64,000 nucleotides of DNA from Shinella sp. H4-D48 (GTDB lineage Bacteria > Pseudomonadota > Alphaproteobacteria > Rhizobiales > Rhizobiaceae), in contig NZ_CP093338.1 in the NCBI RefSeq assembly GCF_022637395.1, positions 806,001 through 870,000 on the forward strand, written 5' to 3'. Each line of letters opens with the position of its first letter. The first letter of the stretch is position 1. The position numbers and the translations under genes were made by a program. This document shows, piece after piece, positions 17,227 to 26,310 of the stretch. Below the pieces are notes generated by a model that made no database searches, was not told the DNA's origin, and saw nothing but the letters and a program-made list of their open reading frames with translations.

Positions 17227-17257
17227 GCTTTTCTCCCGTCATTCCCGTTTTGTTACG

Positions 17258-17276
17258 CCGGCCCTGCATGGGCCGG
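17258..17276. repeat. GC hairpin between cueR and the aldehyde dehydrogenase gene
   Basis: Arms CCGGCCC (17258-17264) and GGGCCGG (17270-17276) flank TGCAT. It lies downstream of the copper operon and upstream of the next minus-strand gene, so it could mark the operon end, although no T tract follows. Confidence 0.4.
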
Positions 17277-17356
17277 TCTGTCATTCCGGCAGCAAATGTC
17301 CTTCGGCGCGGCAAAAAGCGCAAGCCCCTGAAAGGGCAAGAAGGGCGGAAAGGCGG

Positions 17357-17767
17357 CTAGCAGCAGGACGTCTCGGCATCACCCGTCGCAAGCTGTTGCA
17401 GGATCGGACAATCGGGCCGGGCATCGCCGTGGCAGTTTGCCGACAGATGCTCCAGCGTACCCACCATGTCCTGCAGCAGCCGCATCTTTTCACGCATTTC
17501 CTCGATATGCTCGTTCGCGATGCGCTTGACCTCTGAGGAGGCACGGGCGCGATCCTGCCACAGCGCGAGCAGATCGCGGATCTGCGCGATGGAGAAACCG
17601 AGGTCGCGCGACCGCCGGATGAAGGACAACGTCGAAAGGTCGTTTGGACCATAGACCCGGTATCCCGCCCCGGTGCGTCCGGCCGCCTTGATAAGGCCGA
17701 TCTGCTCGTAGTGGCGGATCATCTTGGCGGTCACGCCCGTGGCCTCCGCCGCTTCGCCGATATTCAT
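17357..17767 (-). CDS. cueR: Cu(I)-responsive MerR-family regulator CueR
   Basis: A 136-residue MerR-type activator of copper efflux. The DNA-binding head is at 1-70 ([22 protein letters not shown]), then a long dimer helix. The Cu(I) site is C112-x7-C120 ([12 protein letters not shown]), identical in numbering to E. coli CueR, and S77 marks sensing of monovalent ions. A cysteine-rich tail (SCC) ends the protein. It overlaps the 3' end of copA by four bases and is the last gene of a copZ-copA-cueR unit; CueR boxes lie before copZ and copA. Confidence 0.95.
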   Translation of the reverse strand: MNIGEAAEATGVTAKMIRHYEQIGLIKAAGRTGAGYRVYGPNDLSTLSFIRRSRDLGFSIAQIRDLLALWQDRARASSEVKRIANEHIEEMREKMRLLQDMVGTLEHLSANCHGDARPDCPILQQLATGDAETSCC

Positions 17768-20250
17768 GCCTTTTCTCCCTTGAACGCTGGCCTGTATCGC
17801 TTCAGCCTTAGTGCATTCGTCACCACGAAGACGCTGGAGAGCGCCATCGCCCCCGCGGCCAGAGCCGGTGAAAGCTGGATGCCGAAGGACGGATAAAGCA
17901 ACCCGGCGGCGACCGGCACCAGTGCCACATTGTAGCCGAAGGCCCAGAAAAGGTTCTGCCTGATGTTGCGCATCGTCGCGCGCGAAAGGCCGATGCCCGT
18001 CGCCACGCCCCGCATGTCGCCGGCCATCAACACCACGTCGGCGCTTTCGATGGCGACGTCCGTGCCGGTGCCGATGGCAATCCCGGTATCGGCCGCCGCC
18101 AGCGCCGGCGCATCGTTGATGCCGTCGCCGACGAAGGCGACCTTCTTCGCGCCACCGGCCGACAGTTCGCGCACGGCGGCAACCTTCCCATCCGGCAGCA
18201 CCTCCGCCATCACCCGGTCGATGCCGAGCGTTGCGGCGACGGCTTGCGCCGTACCCCTGTTGTCGCCGGTGATCATCGCCACCTCGATCCCGAGCGCCTT
18301 GAGCGCCGCGATCGCCTCACGCGTCGTCGGCTTGATCGGGTCTGTTACGGCAAAGAGCGCGGCGAGCTTGCCGTCGATGGCCGCATAGAGCGGCGAGGCG
18401 CCTTCCGCCGCCAGGCGCGCGGCCTCATCCGCGAATGGCGCGACATCGAGGCCGAGCCCCTTCATGAAGCCGACCGAACCGACCTCCACACTGCGGCCGG
18501 CCACGTCGGCGGAAATCCCCTGGCCCGATGTCGCCACAAAGCCGGAAGCCGTCGGCAATGCCACGCCTTCGGCGACGGCCGCGTCATGGATGGCGGCGGC
18601 GATAGGGTGCTCGGAATGCACCTCCGCAGCCGCCACGAGGGCAAGAACCTCGTCACGCGAAAAACCATCGGCGGGCACGATGCGCGTCAGCGTCGGGCGG
18701 CCAAGCGTCAGCGTGCCCGTCTTGTCGACAGCGACGATATCGGTGCCTTCGAGCGTCTGGAGCGCGGTGCCCTGGCGGAACAGCACGCCCAGTTCCGCCG
18801 CCCGGCCGGTGCCCGTAATGATCGACGTCGGCGTGGCAAGACCCATGGCGCAGGGGCAGGCGATGATGAGCACGGCCACCGCATTCACCAGCGCATGCGC
18901 CAGGACGGGGCTTGGCCCGAAGATCAGCCACAGGCCGAAAGTGATGAGCGCCACGGCGATGACGGCCGGCACGAACCATTGCGTCACGCGGTCGACCAGC
19001 GCCTGGATCGGCAGCTTCGCCGCCTGCGCGTCCTCCACCATGCGGATGATTTGGGACAGCACGGTATCGGCGCCGACACGCGTGGCGCGGAAGGTGAGCG
19101 AGCCCGTCGTGTTGACGGTGCCGCCCGTCACAGTGTCGCCGGGCTTGCGGGCGACCGGCATCGGCTCGCCGGTGATCATGGATTCGTCGATATAGCTTTC
19201 GCCCTCGATCACCTCGCCGTCGACGGGCACCTTCTCGCCCGGCCGCACCAGAACGATATCGCCGGCCACGACGCTTTCTAGGGAAACGTCCTCGGTCCTG
19301 CCGTCGCGGATCACGCGGGCGGAGCGGGCGTTCAGGCCGGCGAGATGGCGGATCGCCTCGCCGGTGCGGCCCTTGGCGCGCGCCTCCAGGAAGCGCCCGG
19401 CGAGAATGAGCGTTACGATGACGGCGGCTGCCTCGAAATAGACATTCGCCGTACCGCCCGGCAGGAGAGCCGGTGCGAAGGTCGCGACCGTGGAGAATAT
19501 CCAGGCGGCAAGCGTACCGATCACCACCAGCGCGTTCATATCGGGCGCAAGCCGGATCAGGCTCGGGATACCCTTCAGGAAGAAGCGCCGCCCGGGACCG
19601 ACAAGCACCAGCGTCGCCAGCACGAACTGAATGACCCGGCTCGTCTGCATGCCGATTGTTTCGTGGATGTAATGGCCGAAGGCGGGCACGGCATGGGCCC
19701 CCATCTCCATCACGAACAACGGCGCCGTCAGCACGGCCGCGATGATGAGATCGCGCCTGAGCGCGCCCGCCTCCGCTGCGCGGCGGTCGTCCTCGACAGG
19801 GGTGTCTGCGGCCACGCGCACCGCCTTGTAGCCCGTACGCTCGATGGCTGCGGCGAGGTCATCGAATGTTGCGGCGCCCCTGGCAAGGCGCACGCGCGCC
19901 CGTTCCTGCGCAAGGTTTGCGGTGGCGTCCAGAACGCCGGGCACGGCCTTCAGCGCCTTCTCGACGCGGCCGATACACGAGGCGCAGGTCATGCCCTCGA
20001 CGGGAAATTCGATTACCTCTTCGCCGACGCCGTAACCCGCGCCGCGCACAGCTTCGGCAACGGCGGCTATATCTGGCGCGCCGTTGAAGGTTACATCGGC
20101 CTTCTCTGTCGCCAGATTGACGGCCGCGCCGGAAACGCCCGGCACCGCTTCGATGGCCTTCTCCACCCTGCGCACGCAGGACGCGCAGGTCATGTCGGAA
20201 ATGGAAAGCTTGATGGTTTGCCGGTCGCCCGGTCCCGTGGTGGTGAGCAT
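17764..20250 (-). CDS. copA: Copper-exporting P1B-type ATPase CopA
   Basis: An 828-residue inner-membrane ATPase pumping Cu(I) to the periplasm. Two N-terminal heavy-metal-associated domains carry MTCASC at 20-25 and 87-92. The membrane copper motif is CPC ([15 protein letters not shown]), the phosphorylated aspartate is in [11 protein letters not shown], and the ATP-binding and hinge motifs SEHPIA, MITGDN and [15 protein letters not shown] are intact. The start [11 protein letters not shown] at 20250 has GAAAGG upstream; an earlier in-frame start would lie in the CueR promoter. It sits between copZ and cueR in one orientation. Confidence 0.97.
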   Translation of the reverse strand: MLTTTGPGDRQTIKLSISDMTCASCVRRVEKAIEAVPGVSGAAVNLATEKADVTFNGAPDIAAVAEAVRGAGYGVGEEVIEFPVEGMTCASCIGRVEKALKAVPGVLDATANLAQERARVRLARGAATFDDLAAAIERTGYKAVRVAADTPVEDDRRAAEAGALRRDLIIAAVLTAPLFVMEMGAHAVPAFGHYIHETIGMQTSRVIQFVLATLVLVGPGRRFFLKGIPSLIRLAPDMNALVVIGTLAAWIFSTVATFAPALLPGGTANVYFEAAAVIVTLILAGRFLEARAKGRTGEAIRHLAGLNARSARVIRDGRTEDVSLESVVAGDIVLVRPGEKVPVDGEVIEGESYIDESMITGEPMPVARKPGDTVTGGTVNTTGSLTFRATRVGADTVLSQIIRMVEDAQAAKLPIQALVDRVTQWFVPAVIAVALITFGLWLIFGPSPVLAHALVNAVAVLIIACPCAMGLATPTSIITGTGRAAELGVLFRQGTALQTLEGTDIVAVDKTGTLTLGRPTLTRIVPADGFSRDEVLALVAAAEVHSEHPIAAAIHDAAVAEGVALPTASGFVATSGQGISADVAGRSVEVGSVGFMKGLGLDVAPFADEAARLAAEGASPLYAAIDGKLAALFAVTDPIKPTTREAIAALKALGIEVAMITGDNRGTAQAVAATLGIDRVMAEVLPDGKVAAVRELSAGGAKKVAFVGDGINDAPALAAADTGIAIGTGTDVAIESADVVLMAGDMRGVATGIGLSRATMRNIRQNLFWAFGYNVALVPVAAGLLYPSFGIQLSPALAAGAMALSSVFVVTNALRLKRYRPAFKGEKA

Positions 20251-20284
20251 GGTGCACCTTTCATCCTGTTTGGATAGATCGTGC

Positions 20285-20308
20285 ACCTTCCCATCATGTC
20301 AAGGTCAA
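20285..20308 (-). promoter_or_regulatory. CueR-box promoter of copA
   Basis: On the minus strand TTGACC is followed by a dyad CCTT-N11-AAGG, the same spacing as the CueR box of the E. coli copA promoter. The dyad occupies 20285-20305 and the -35 hexamer 20303-20308, ahead of the copA start at 20250. Confidence 0.8.
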
Positions 20309-20323
20309 GCCCTGTTTTGCCTG

Positions 20324-20536
20324 TTATGCATCGGCGGGCGAATATCCCTCCGCTTCGATGACGGACGCGACCGCCGCACGGTCGCCGGCATTCTCGACGG
20401 TGACATGTTTGGTCCCAAGATCGATCTCGACCTTCGCGTTTGGGTAGGCAGCCAGCACCGCCCCGGTGATCGTCTTGACGCAATGGCCGCAGGTCATGTC
20501 GGGAACGGTGAAGGTGAGGCTGTTTTCGGCAGGCAT
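20324..20536 (-). CDS. copZ: Copper chaperone CopZ (HMA domain)
   Basis: A 70-residue cytoplasmic copper chaperone made of one heavy-metal-associated domain. The Cu(I)-binding motif MTCGHC is at 14-19 (VPDMTCGHCVKTI), and the beta-alpha-beta-beta-alpha-beta pattern runs to EAEGYSPADA. The start at 20536 has AGGGAG seven bases upstream. It precedes copA and has its own CueR-like box, so it can be made independently of the pump. It should hand Cu(I) to the N-terminal domains of CopA. Confidence 0.93.
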   Translation of the reverse strand: MPAENSLTFTVPDMTCGHCVKTITGAVLAAYPNAKVEIDLGTKHVTVENAGDRAAVASVIEAEGYSPADA

Positions 20537-20570
20537 GGCAAACTCCCTGATAGATATATCGAGGCTGACG

Positions 20571-20592
20571 CCTTGCCGCGTAGGAAGGTCAA
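20571..20592 (-). promoter_or_regulatory. CueR-box promoter of copZ, overlapping the preceding stop codon
   Basis: On the minus strand TTGACC (20587-20592) is followed by CCTT-N10-AAGG (20571-20588), one base shorter than the copA box. The -35 hexamer lies over the stop codon of the upstream aminotransferase gene (20589-20591). Confidence 0.65.
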
Positions 20593-21767
20593 GCCCCATT
20601 TATCGAGAAACCGGCAAGCCGTGCACCGAGTTTACCGATCGTCTCTACATCGGCATTGGCAAAGGCGAAACGCAGGTAATCTTCCTGCCCGGGTCCGAAA
20701 TAGCTGCCCGGAAGGCAGAGAATGCCCGCCTCCTTGGCAAGTCGCTCCGCCACCACCGCCGATGGCGTGCCGGCGAAGGGGTGCGCGATGAAAGCGAAAT
20801 AGGCGCCGACAGCACCGACACGCCACGCCGGCGCCGCAACCATGGTGGCGAGAAGCGCTTCGACACGGCGCGCGATCTCGCGGCGGTTCTCCTCGCGCCA
20901 ATCGGAGAGAAGCGGAATGGCGGTGGCAACGGCCGCCTGCGCCGAGCGCGGCGGGCAGATCTGCAGATTGTCCATGATCTTGGCGACCTGCGTCACCACC
21001 GCGTTGCCGGCCGTGATCGCGCCAAGGCGATGACCGGGAATGCAGAAGGACTTGGAGAAGCTGTAGAGGCCGATCAGCGTATCCTCCCAGCCCGCGCGCC
21101 CGAACAGGTCGTGCGGCCGGCCGGCGCCGGCGGGCAGGAAGTCGCGATAGGTCTCGTCGAGGATCAGCCAGATGCCGCGCGCGACGCAAAGATCGTAGAT
21201 CGCGCCCAGCATATCCGGCGGATAGACCGCGCCGGTCGGGTTGTTCGGCGAGACGAGGGCGATGGCGCGCACGTCGGGCGTGATGCCGGCGGCAAGCGCC
21301 GCGAGGTCGGGCAGGAAGCCGTTTTTCGGGTCGCAGGCGGCAAACCGGGTCTTGATGCCCAGCATGGCCAGCGTCGTTTCCTGGTTGAAATAATAGGGAT
21401 CGGTCATCAGCACCGCGTCCCCCGCACCCGCCACCGCCATGGCGGCGCAGATGAAGGCCTGGTTGCAGCCGGCGGTGATATGGACGTTGCCGGCGGCAAG
21501 CGCCGCGCCGTAGCTTTCCGAGAGATGGTCTGCATAGGCCTTGCGCAGCACCGCCTCGCCTTCGATCGGGCCGTAGCCGGTATAGGCGCGCGAGGCGGCG
21601 TATTCGCCCAGCAGCCTCAGCATGTCCGGATGCGGCGGATAACCCGGCACGGCCTGCGAGAAGTCGATCATCGCGCCGCCGCGCCCGTCATAGGCGTCTG
21701 CCCAGGCGAAGACGGAGGGGATCGGCGGGGCGGCGAGGGTTTCGACGAGAGGATTGAAGCGAGGCAT
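20589..21767 (-). CDS. Class I/II PLP-dependent aminotransferase
   Basis: A 392-residue fold-type I aminotransferase. Visible features are the cofactor-phosphate region ITAGCNQAF (about 96-104), SPNNPTGAVYPPD, the aspartate loop ILDETYRDF and the PLP lysine in SFSKSFCIPGHRLGA. The C-terminal part holds the substrate-carboxylate arginine in DYLRFAFANAD. The family covers aspartate, aromatic, branched and omega-amino-acid transaminases, so the substrate is not determined. It runs parallel to a LysR gene upstream; the copper genes downstream have their own promoter. Confidence 0.9.
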   Translation of the reverse strand: MPRFNPLVETLAAPPIPSVFAWADAYDGRGGAMIDFSQAVPGYPPHPDMLRLLGEYAASRAYTGYGPIEGEAVLRKAYADHLSESYGAALAAGNVHITAGCNQAFICAAMAVAGAGDAVLMTDPYYFNQETTLAMLGIKTRFAACDPKNGFLPDLAALAAGITPDVRAIALVSPNNPTGAVYPPDMLGAIYDLCVARGIWLILDETYRDFLPAGAGRPHDLFGRAGWEDTLIGLYSFSKSFCIPGHRLGAITAGNAVVTQVAKIMDNLQICPPRSAQAAVATAIPLLSDWREENRREIARRVEALLATMVAAPAWRVGAVGAYFAFIAHPFAGTPSAVVAERLAKEAGILCLPGSYFGPGQEDYLRFAFANADVETIGKLGARLAGFSINGA

Positions 21768-21783
21768 GGTCGGTCCGTTGGTA

Positions 21784-22800
21784 TCAGGCGCGGGTCTTGC
21801 GCGGAGGGCTTGTTGGTATCAGGCGCTTGGCCGGTGTCGTGGTGGCGCGGTAGGCATCGGCGCTACGGCCGCCGCGCCCGCGCAGATGCAGGCGGGCTGA
21901 GGCCTGCGGCTCGGGCAGGGTTTCCTCCAGCGCCGCAAAGAGCCAGTCGATGAACACCTTGACGATGGGCGACTGGCGCAGCGCCTGCCGGCAGGCGACA
22001 TAGAAGGCATCGTTGGCCGGCACCGAGAGGTCGAAGGGCACGACAAGCTCGCCGCGGGCGATCAGGTTGCTCGCCGTGATGTTGTCGCCCAGCGCGATGC
22101 CCTGTCCGTAGAGCGCCGCTTCCGTCGAAAGACGTGCATCGCTCATGAAATGCTGGCGGTCACGCGGCATGTCGATGGCGTCGGCGGCGGCCAGCCATGT
22201 GTTCCATTCGCGCCCGTCATCGCCGTGAAACAGCGCGTGATCGGCCAGATCGCGAACGGAGCGCAGCGGGCGGCTGTTGAGGAGGGTGGGGCTCGCCACC
22301 GGGAAAAGCCGGAGATTTGACCACAGCCGCGTCCAGCAGTCCGGCCAGTTGCCGTCGCCATAAAGCAGGCTCACATCCGTATCGAGCGAGCGCAGATGTT
22401 GCGGGTCGTTGGATGCGATCAGCGTCACCTTCACGCCGGGAAACTGGTCGGTGAATGTATTCAGCCTGGGGAGAAGCCAGAGCGAGAGCAGTGCGGGCAC
22501 GCAGCTTATGGTGATGTCGCCGCGCGTCTCCGGCTGTTTCATCAGGGCGGTTGCCGCGGCGATCTCGCTGAAGGCATTGGTGACGGCAGGCAAAAGCAGC
22601 GCGCCCTGCGGCGTCAGCTTCAAGCGCTTGCCGTTGCGTTCGAAGAGCGTCGTCCCGAGCGATTCCTCCAGCGCACGGATCTGATGGCTCACCGCGCCAT
22701 GCGTCACGTTCAATTCACGCGCCGCTGCTGAGACGGCGCCCCGACGCGCGGTCGCTTCAAAGGCGCGCAAGGGGTTGAGAGGCGGAAGGCGCGAAGCCAT
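21784..22800 (-). CDS. LysR-family regulator (GcvA-like)
   Basis: A 338-residue LysR regulator. The winged helix-turn-helix is at about 6-65 (PPLNPLRAFEATARRGAVSAAARELNVTHGAVSHQIRALEESLG) and is of the GcvA type; the effector domain follows (about 95-290). The tail after PEPQASARLHLRGRGG is unusually long, basic and probably disordered. ATG 22800 is preferred to TTG 22806. It is divergent from the ureohydrolase/transporter operon, with a GTGAG-N5-CTCAC dyad between them, so it probably controls that operon and itself. The aminotransferase gene follows 16 bases downstream. Confidence 0.9.
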   Translation of the reverse strand: MASRLPPLNPLRAFEATARRGAVSAAARELNVTHGAVSHQIRALEESLGTTLFERNGKRLKLTPQGALLLPAVTNAFSEIAAATALMKQPETRGDITISCVPALLSLWLLPRLNTFTDQFPGVKVTLIASNDPQHLRSLDTDVSLLYGDGNWPDCWTRLWSNLRLFPVASPTLLNSRPLRSVRDLADHALFHGDDGREWNTWLAAADAIDMPRDRQHFMSDARLSTEAALYGQGIALGDNITASNLIARGELVVPFDLSVPANDAFYVACRQALRQSPIVKVFIDWLFAALEETLPEPQASARLHLRGRGGRSADAYRATTTPAKRLIPTSPPRKTRA

Positions 22801-22813
22801 GGACAACCTGTAT

Positions 22814-22828
22814 GTGAGTTTTTCTCAC
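22814..22828. promoter_or_regulatory. LysR-type dyad upstream of the ureohydrolase operon
   Basis: GTGAG (22814-22818) and CTCAC (22824-22828) flank a run of five T. The dyad fits the T-N11-A pattern of LysR sites and lies 14 bases upstream of the lysR start in the divergent region. The AT-rich stretch after it probably holds the promoters. Confidence 0.55.
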
Positions 22829-22971
22829 GAATACCGCTACAACAATGTCAATTGATTTTCCATATGGATTGCCGCGATAATGCTGTCAACGAGGGCAAAG
22901 CCCCGGGAACGTTATCAGGCTATCGCGTACCGGCCCCGGACCGCCCGCATCTCAACAGGTGAGGCAGGATC

Positions 22972-24024
22972 ATGAGCGACACGAAGCTCGACGAGCTCAG
23001 GGCTAAATACGGCGAGAGCCACGGCGGCGACATCTTCGACCCCGCTTTCCGCAAGGTCGCGGACAAGATTTTCAACAAGAGCGGCACGCGTCTGGCGCCC
23101 TATGCCGGCGTTCCCACCTTCCTCTCCGCCCCCTACATGCCCGTGGAGGCGGATGCCCCGGATTTCGGCAATCTCCAGGTCGCCATTACCGGCGTGCCCA
23201 TGGATCTCGGCGTCACCAACCGCCCGGGTTCGCGCTTCGGGCCCCGCGCCATGCGCGCCATAGAGCGGATCGGCCCCTACAACCACGTGCTTGATTGCGC
23301 GCCGGTGCAGGAGCTTCGCGTGGCGGATATCGGCGACGTGCCGTTCCAGAGCCGCTACCGCCTCGAACTCAGCCACGACGATATCGAGAAGCGCTTCAAC
23401 CAGATCGTCGATGCCGGAGTCATCCCGCTCGCCGTCGGCGGCGACCACTCGATCACGCATCCGATCATGAAGGCCGTCGGCAAGAGAGAGCCGGTCGGCA
23501 TGATCCATATCGACGCCCATTGCGACACCGGCGGCCTTTTCGACCAGACGAAGTTCCACCACGGCGGCCCGTTCCGCAACGCCGTACTCGACGGCGTGCT
23601 CGATCCGAAGCGCACCATCCAGATCGGCATCCGCGGCTCATCAGAATATCTGTGGGAGTTCTCCTACGATTCCGGCATGACCGTCATTCACGCGGAAGAG
23701 GTCACCGGCCTCGGCATCCCCGCCATCATCGAGAAGGCGAAGGCGATCGTCGGCGACGGCCCGACTTACCTCTCGTTCGACATCGACAGCCTGGATCCGA
23801 GCTTTGCGCCCGGCACCGGCACGCCCGAGATCGGGGGCCTGACGACGCGTGAGGTTCTTGAACTCATCCGCGGCCTCAAGGGCATCAATCTCGTCGGCGG
23901 CGACGTCGTGGAGGTAGCACCGCAATACGACGCGACGACCAACAGCGCCCATGCCGGCGCGCAGGTGCTGTTCGAAATTCTGAGCCTGATGGTATTCAGC
24001 CCTTCCGTGACGGCGAAAGCCTGA
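22972..24024 (+). CDS. Arginase/agmatinase-family ureohydrolase, probably for a guanidino acid
   Basis: A 350-residue manganese ureohydrolase releasing urea from a guanidino compound. The binuclear metal ligands are complete: H159 (GGDHS), D181, H183 and D185 (IDAHCDT), D270 and D272 (SFDIDSLDP). The active-site loop FHHGGPFRNAVLDGVLD and the IQIGIRGSSEYLW segment look more like guanidinobutyrase/guanidinopropionase than E. coli agmatinase, and there is an N-terminal extension of about 40 residues. Agmatine, 4-guanidinobutyrate, 3-guanidinopropionate and guanidine all remain possible. It leads an operon with a polyamine-type ABC importer and a nitrilase-family amidase. Confidence 0.9.
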   Translation: MSDTKLDELRAKYGESHGGDIFDPAFRKVADKIFNKSGTRLAPYAGVPTFLSAPYMPVEADAPDFGNLQVAITGVPMDLGVTNRPGSRFGPRAMRAIERIGPYNHVLDCAPVQELRVADIGDVPFQSRYRLELSHDDIEKRFNQIVDAGVIPLAVGGDHSITHPIMKAVGKREPVGMIHIDAHCDTGGLFDQTKFHHGGPFRNAVLDGVLDPKRTIQIGIRGSSEYLWEFSYDSGMTVIHAEEVTGLGIPAIIEKAKAIVGDGPTYLSFDIDSLDPSFAPGTGTPEIGGLTTREVLELIRGLKGINLVGGDVVEVAPQYDATTNSAHAGAQVLFEILSLMVFSPSVTAKA

Positions 24025-24051
24025 CATACAATAGCAACAACGGGAACATGC

Positions 24052-24071
24052 CGGCCGGTCCAGACCGGCCG
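24052..24071 (+). repeat. Intercistronic hairpin after the ureohydrolase gene
   Basis: CGGCCGGTC (24052-24060) and GACCGGCCG (24063-24071) are perfectly complementary around CA. No T run follows; it lies just ahead of the ribosome-binding site of the binding-protein gene. Confidence 0.55.
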
Positions 24072-24093
24072 ACCTAACAGGAGAAAGACGACC

Positions 24094-25182
24094 ATGCGTG
24101 ACATCCTCAAGACCAATGTCAGCCGCCGCGCGGTGCTGGGCGCCGGCGTTGCCGGTGCTTCGCTGCTGGCCATGCCCGCCGTCCTGCGCGCGCAGGACAA
24201 GTCGCTGAAGGTCGGCGTCTACGGCGGCTACTTCAAGGATTCCTTCGACAAGAACATCTTTGCGGATTTCACCAAGGAAACCGGCATCGCCGTTGAATCC
24301 GTCGCTGAGCCGACGGGCGAGGCATGGCTGGTCCAGCTCGAGCAGGCCGCCAAGGCGGGCCAGGCCCCGGCCGACGTCTCGATGATGTCGCAGGTCGCCA
24401 TGCTCAAGGGCCAGTCCACCGAGCTGTGGGCGCCGCTCGATGTGGCGAAGATCCCGAACGCCTCCAACCTCATCGACCATTTCGTCAACAAGTACCCGGA
24501 TGGCCGCATCGCCGGCATCGGCGCCGTCGCCTGGTACATCACGCTCGTGACCAACACGGATGTCTACAAGGAAGCGCCGACCTCGTGGAATGCGCTGTGG
24601 GATCCGGCGAATGCCGACAAGCTCGGCCTGCTTGCGCTCGTTTCCAACTCGTTCCTGCTGGAAGTGACCGCCAAGACCCATTTCGGCGGCACCAACGCGC
24701 TCGACACCGAGGACGGCCTCCTCAAGGCCTTCGAGAAGCTCGCCGAAGTCAAGCCGAACGTACGCCTGTGGTATCGCGACGAGGCCCAGTTCGAACAGTC
24801 GCTGAAGTCGGGCGAAATCCCGATGGGCCAGTATTATCATGACGTGACGGGCCTTGCCGCGGCCGATGGCCAGCCGGTGCGCTCGACCTTCCCCAAGGAA
24901 GGTGGCATCATGGATTCGGGCTGCTGGGCGCTGTCGCGCGCGTCCGCCAAGGTCGAGGAAGCCCATACCTTCATCAACTACATGAGCCAGCCGAAGATCC
25001 AGGCGCTGCTGTCGCGCAAGGTCGGCACCGCGCCGACCGTCAAGCGCGATCTGCTCGACCTGACGGCGGAGGAGTTCGCCGCCGTGTCGTCGGACATCGA
25101 GCCGATCATTCCGCGCTACGACCTCTACCAGACCAAGTCCGACTGGCTGAACCAGAAGTGGACGGAAATGATCGCCGGCTGA
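24094..25182 (+). CDS. Polyamine-type ABC transporter, periplasmic binding protein
   Basis: A 362-residue extracellular solute-binding protein of the PotD/PotF-like family. The N-terminus carries a Tat-like signal (NVSRRAVLGAGVAGASLLAMPAVLRA, cut near residue 34). The mature protein begins KSLKVGVYGGYFKDSFDK and contains WGIDM-free but family-typical blocks such as VAWYITLVTNTDVYKEAPTSWNALWDPANADKLG. AGGAG precedes the ATG. Genes for the ATPase and two permeases follow. Context with a ureohydrolase suggests a guanidino compound or polyamine as ligand; this is inference. Confidence 0.9.
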   Translation: MRDILKTNVSRRAVLGAGVAGASLLAMPAVLRAQDKSLKVGVYGGYFKDSFDKNIFADFTKETGIAVESVAEPTGEAWLVQLEQAAKAGQAPADVSMMSQVAMLKGQSTELWAPLDVAKIPNASNLIDHFVNKYPDGRIAGIGAVAWYITLVTNTDVYKEAPTSWNALWDPANADKLGLLALVSNSFLLEVTAKTHFGGTNALDTEDGLLKAFEKLAEVKPNVRLWYRDEAQFEQSLKSGEIPMGQYYHDVTGLAAADGQPVRSTFPKEGGIMDSGCWALSRASAKVEEAHTFINYMSQPKIQALLSRKVGTAPTVKRDLLDLTAEEFAAVSSDIEPIIPRYDLYQTKSDWLNQKWTEMIAG

Positions 25183-25207
25183 TCGCCCGATCCATCGAAA
25201 CCTTGCC

Positions 25208-25240
25208 CGGCCGCCAGCGTGAAGCCTATGCTGGCGGCCG
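25208..25240 (+). repeat. Intercistronic hairpin between the binding-protein and ATPase genes
   Basis: CGGCCGCCAGC (25208-25218) and GCTGGCGGCCG (25230-25240) form a perfect 11-pair stem with an 11-base loop. The location just after a binding-protein gene is where stabilising hairpins keep binding protein in excess over membrane components. Confidence 0.65.
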
Positions 25241-25275
25241 CGTGCCTTGAACCGAACGCGCCGAGCGGAGAACCA

Positions 25276-26310
25276 ATGTCCGGACTGACCCTCCAGAACG
25301 TCACCAAAGAATTCGGCACGTTTACCGCCGTCAGGAATGTCGAGCTGACGGTGCCGCACGGCACCTTCGTCTGCCTGCTCGGCCCGTCGGGCTGCGGCAA
25401 GACCACGCTGATGCGCATGGTCGCCGGGCTGGACCTTCCCACAAGCGGCTCGATCCGCCTCGGCGACCGCGACATCACCAATGTGCCCACCCACAAGCGC
25501 GACCTCGGTATGGTCTTCCAGTCGCTGGCGCTCTTTCCGCATCTGACGGTCGGTGAGAACATTGCCTACTCGCTGCGCATCCGCGGTGTCGGCAAGGCCG
25601 AACAGAAGAAGCGCGTCGACGAACTTCTCGCCATGATCCACCTGACCGGCTACGCCGACCGCCCGGTCGCCAAGCTCTCCGGCGGCCAGCGCCAGCGCGT
25701 CGCGATCGCCCGCGCGCTCGCCATCTCGCCCAAACTCTTCCTGCTCGACGAGCCGCTCTCGGCGCTCGACGCCAAGCTGCGCGAGGCCATGCAGGTGGAG
25801 CTGCGCCAGCTCCAGCAGCGCCTCGGCATCACCACCATCGTCGTCACGCACGATCAGCGCGAGGCCATGACCATGGCCGATACCGTGGTCGTGATGAATG
25901 GCGGCGAGATCCGGCAGGCCGCGCCCCCGGTTGAAATCTACCGCCGCCCGGCAGATACCTTCGTCGCCGATTTCATCGGCATGACGAACCTTATCGATTT
26001 CAAGGCCGACGGCGCCGGCACGCAGGTTCTGGGCGCCTCGGTTCCCGGCCTCACCATTCCGAACAGCCTGCCATCAGGCATCATCTCCGTGCGCCCGGAG
26101 GATGTGCATCTCACCGCACCCGGTAATGCGCCGATCACGGGCACCGTCACCTTCGTGCGCGATCTCGGGGGCACGATCGAGACCTTCGTGGAGGCCGCCG
26201 GCAAGCAGATCGTCGCCGTCTCCATGCCCAATGCCCGCCCGGACGTTGCCGTCGGGCAGAGCGTCGGCATTGCGCTCAACCCCGATGATTGCGTGGTGCT
26301 GAAGGCATGA
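25276..26310 (+). CDS. Polyamine-type ABC transporter, ATP-binding protein (PotA-like)
   Basis: A 344-residue ABC ATPase. Walker A is GPSGCGKTT (about 36-44), the Q-loop is VFQSLALFPH, the signature LSGGQRQRVAIARAL (about 136-150), Walker [13 protein letters not shown] and the H-loop THDQREA. A C-terminal TOBE domain (about 280-344: ISVRPEDVHL) marks the spermidine/putrescine-type class. The ATG at 25276 has GGAG six bases upstream; an earlier in-frame ATG lies inside the intercistronic hairpin. The stop overlaps the next start (ATGA). Confidence 0.93.
   Translation: MSGLTLQNVTKEFGTFTAVRNVELTVPHGTFVCLLGPSGCGKTTLMRMVAGLDLPTSGSIRLGDRDITNVPTHKRDLGMVFQSLALFPHLTVGENIAYSLRIRGVGKAEQKKRVDELLAMIHLTGYADRPVAKLSGGQRQRVAIARALAISPKLFLLDEPLSALDAKLREAMQVELRQLQQRLGITTIVVTHDQREAMTMADTVVVMNGGEIRQAAPPVEIYRRPADTFVADFIGMTNLIDFKADGAGTQVLGASVPGLTIPNSLPSGIISVRPEDVHLTAPGNAPITGTVTFVRDLGGTIETFVEAAGKQIVAVSMPNARPDVAVGQSVGIALNPDDCVVLKA

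Noticed and set aside
22829-22971. Guanidine riboswitch ahead of the ureohydrolase gene
   Set aside because: The leader was read for the conserved features of ykkC-type RNAs and no convincing set was found; a LysR site explains regulation better.
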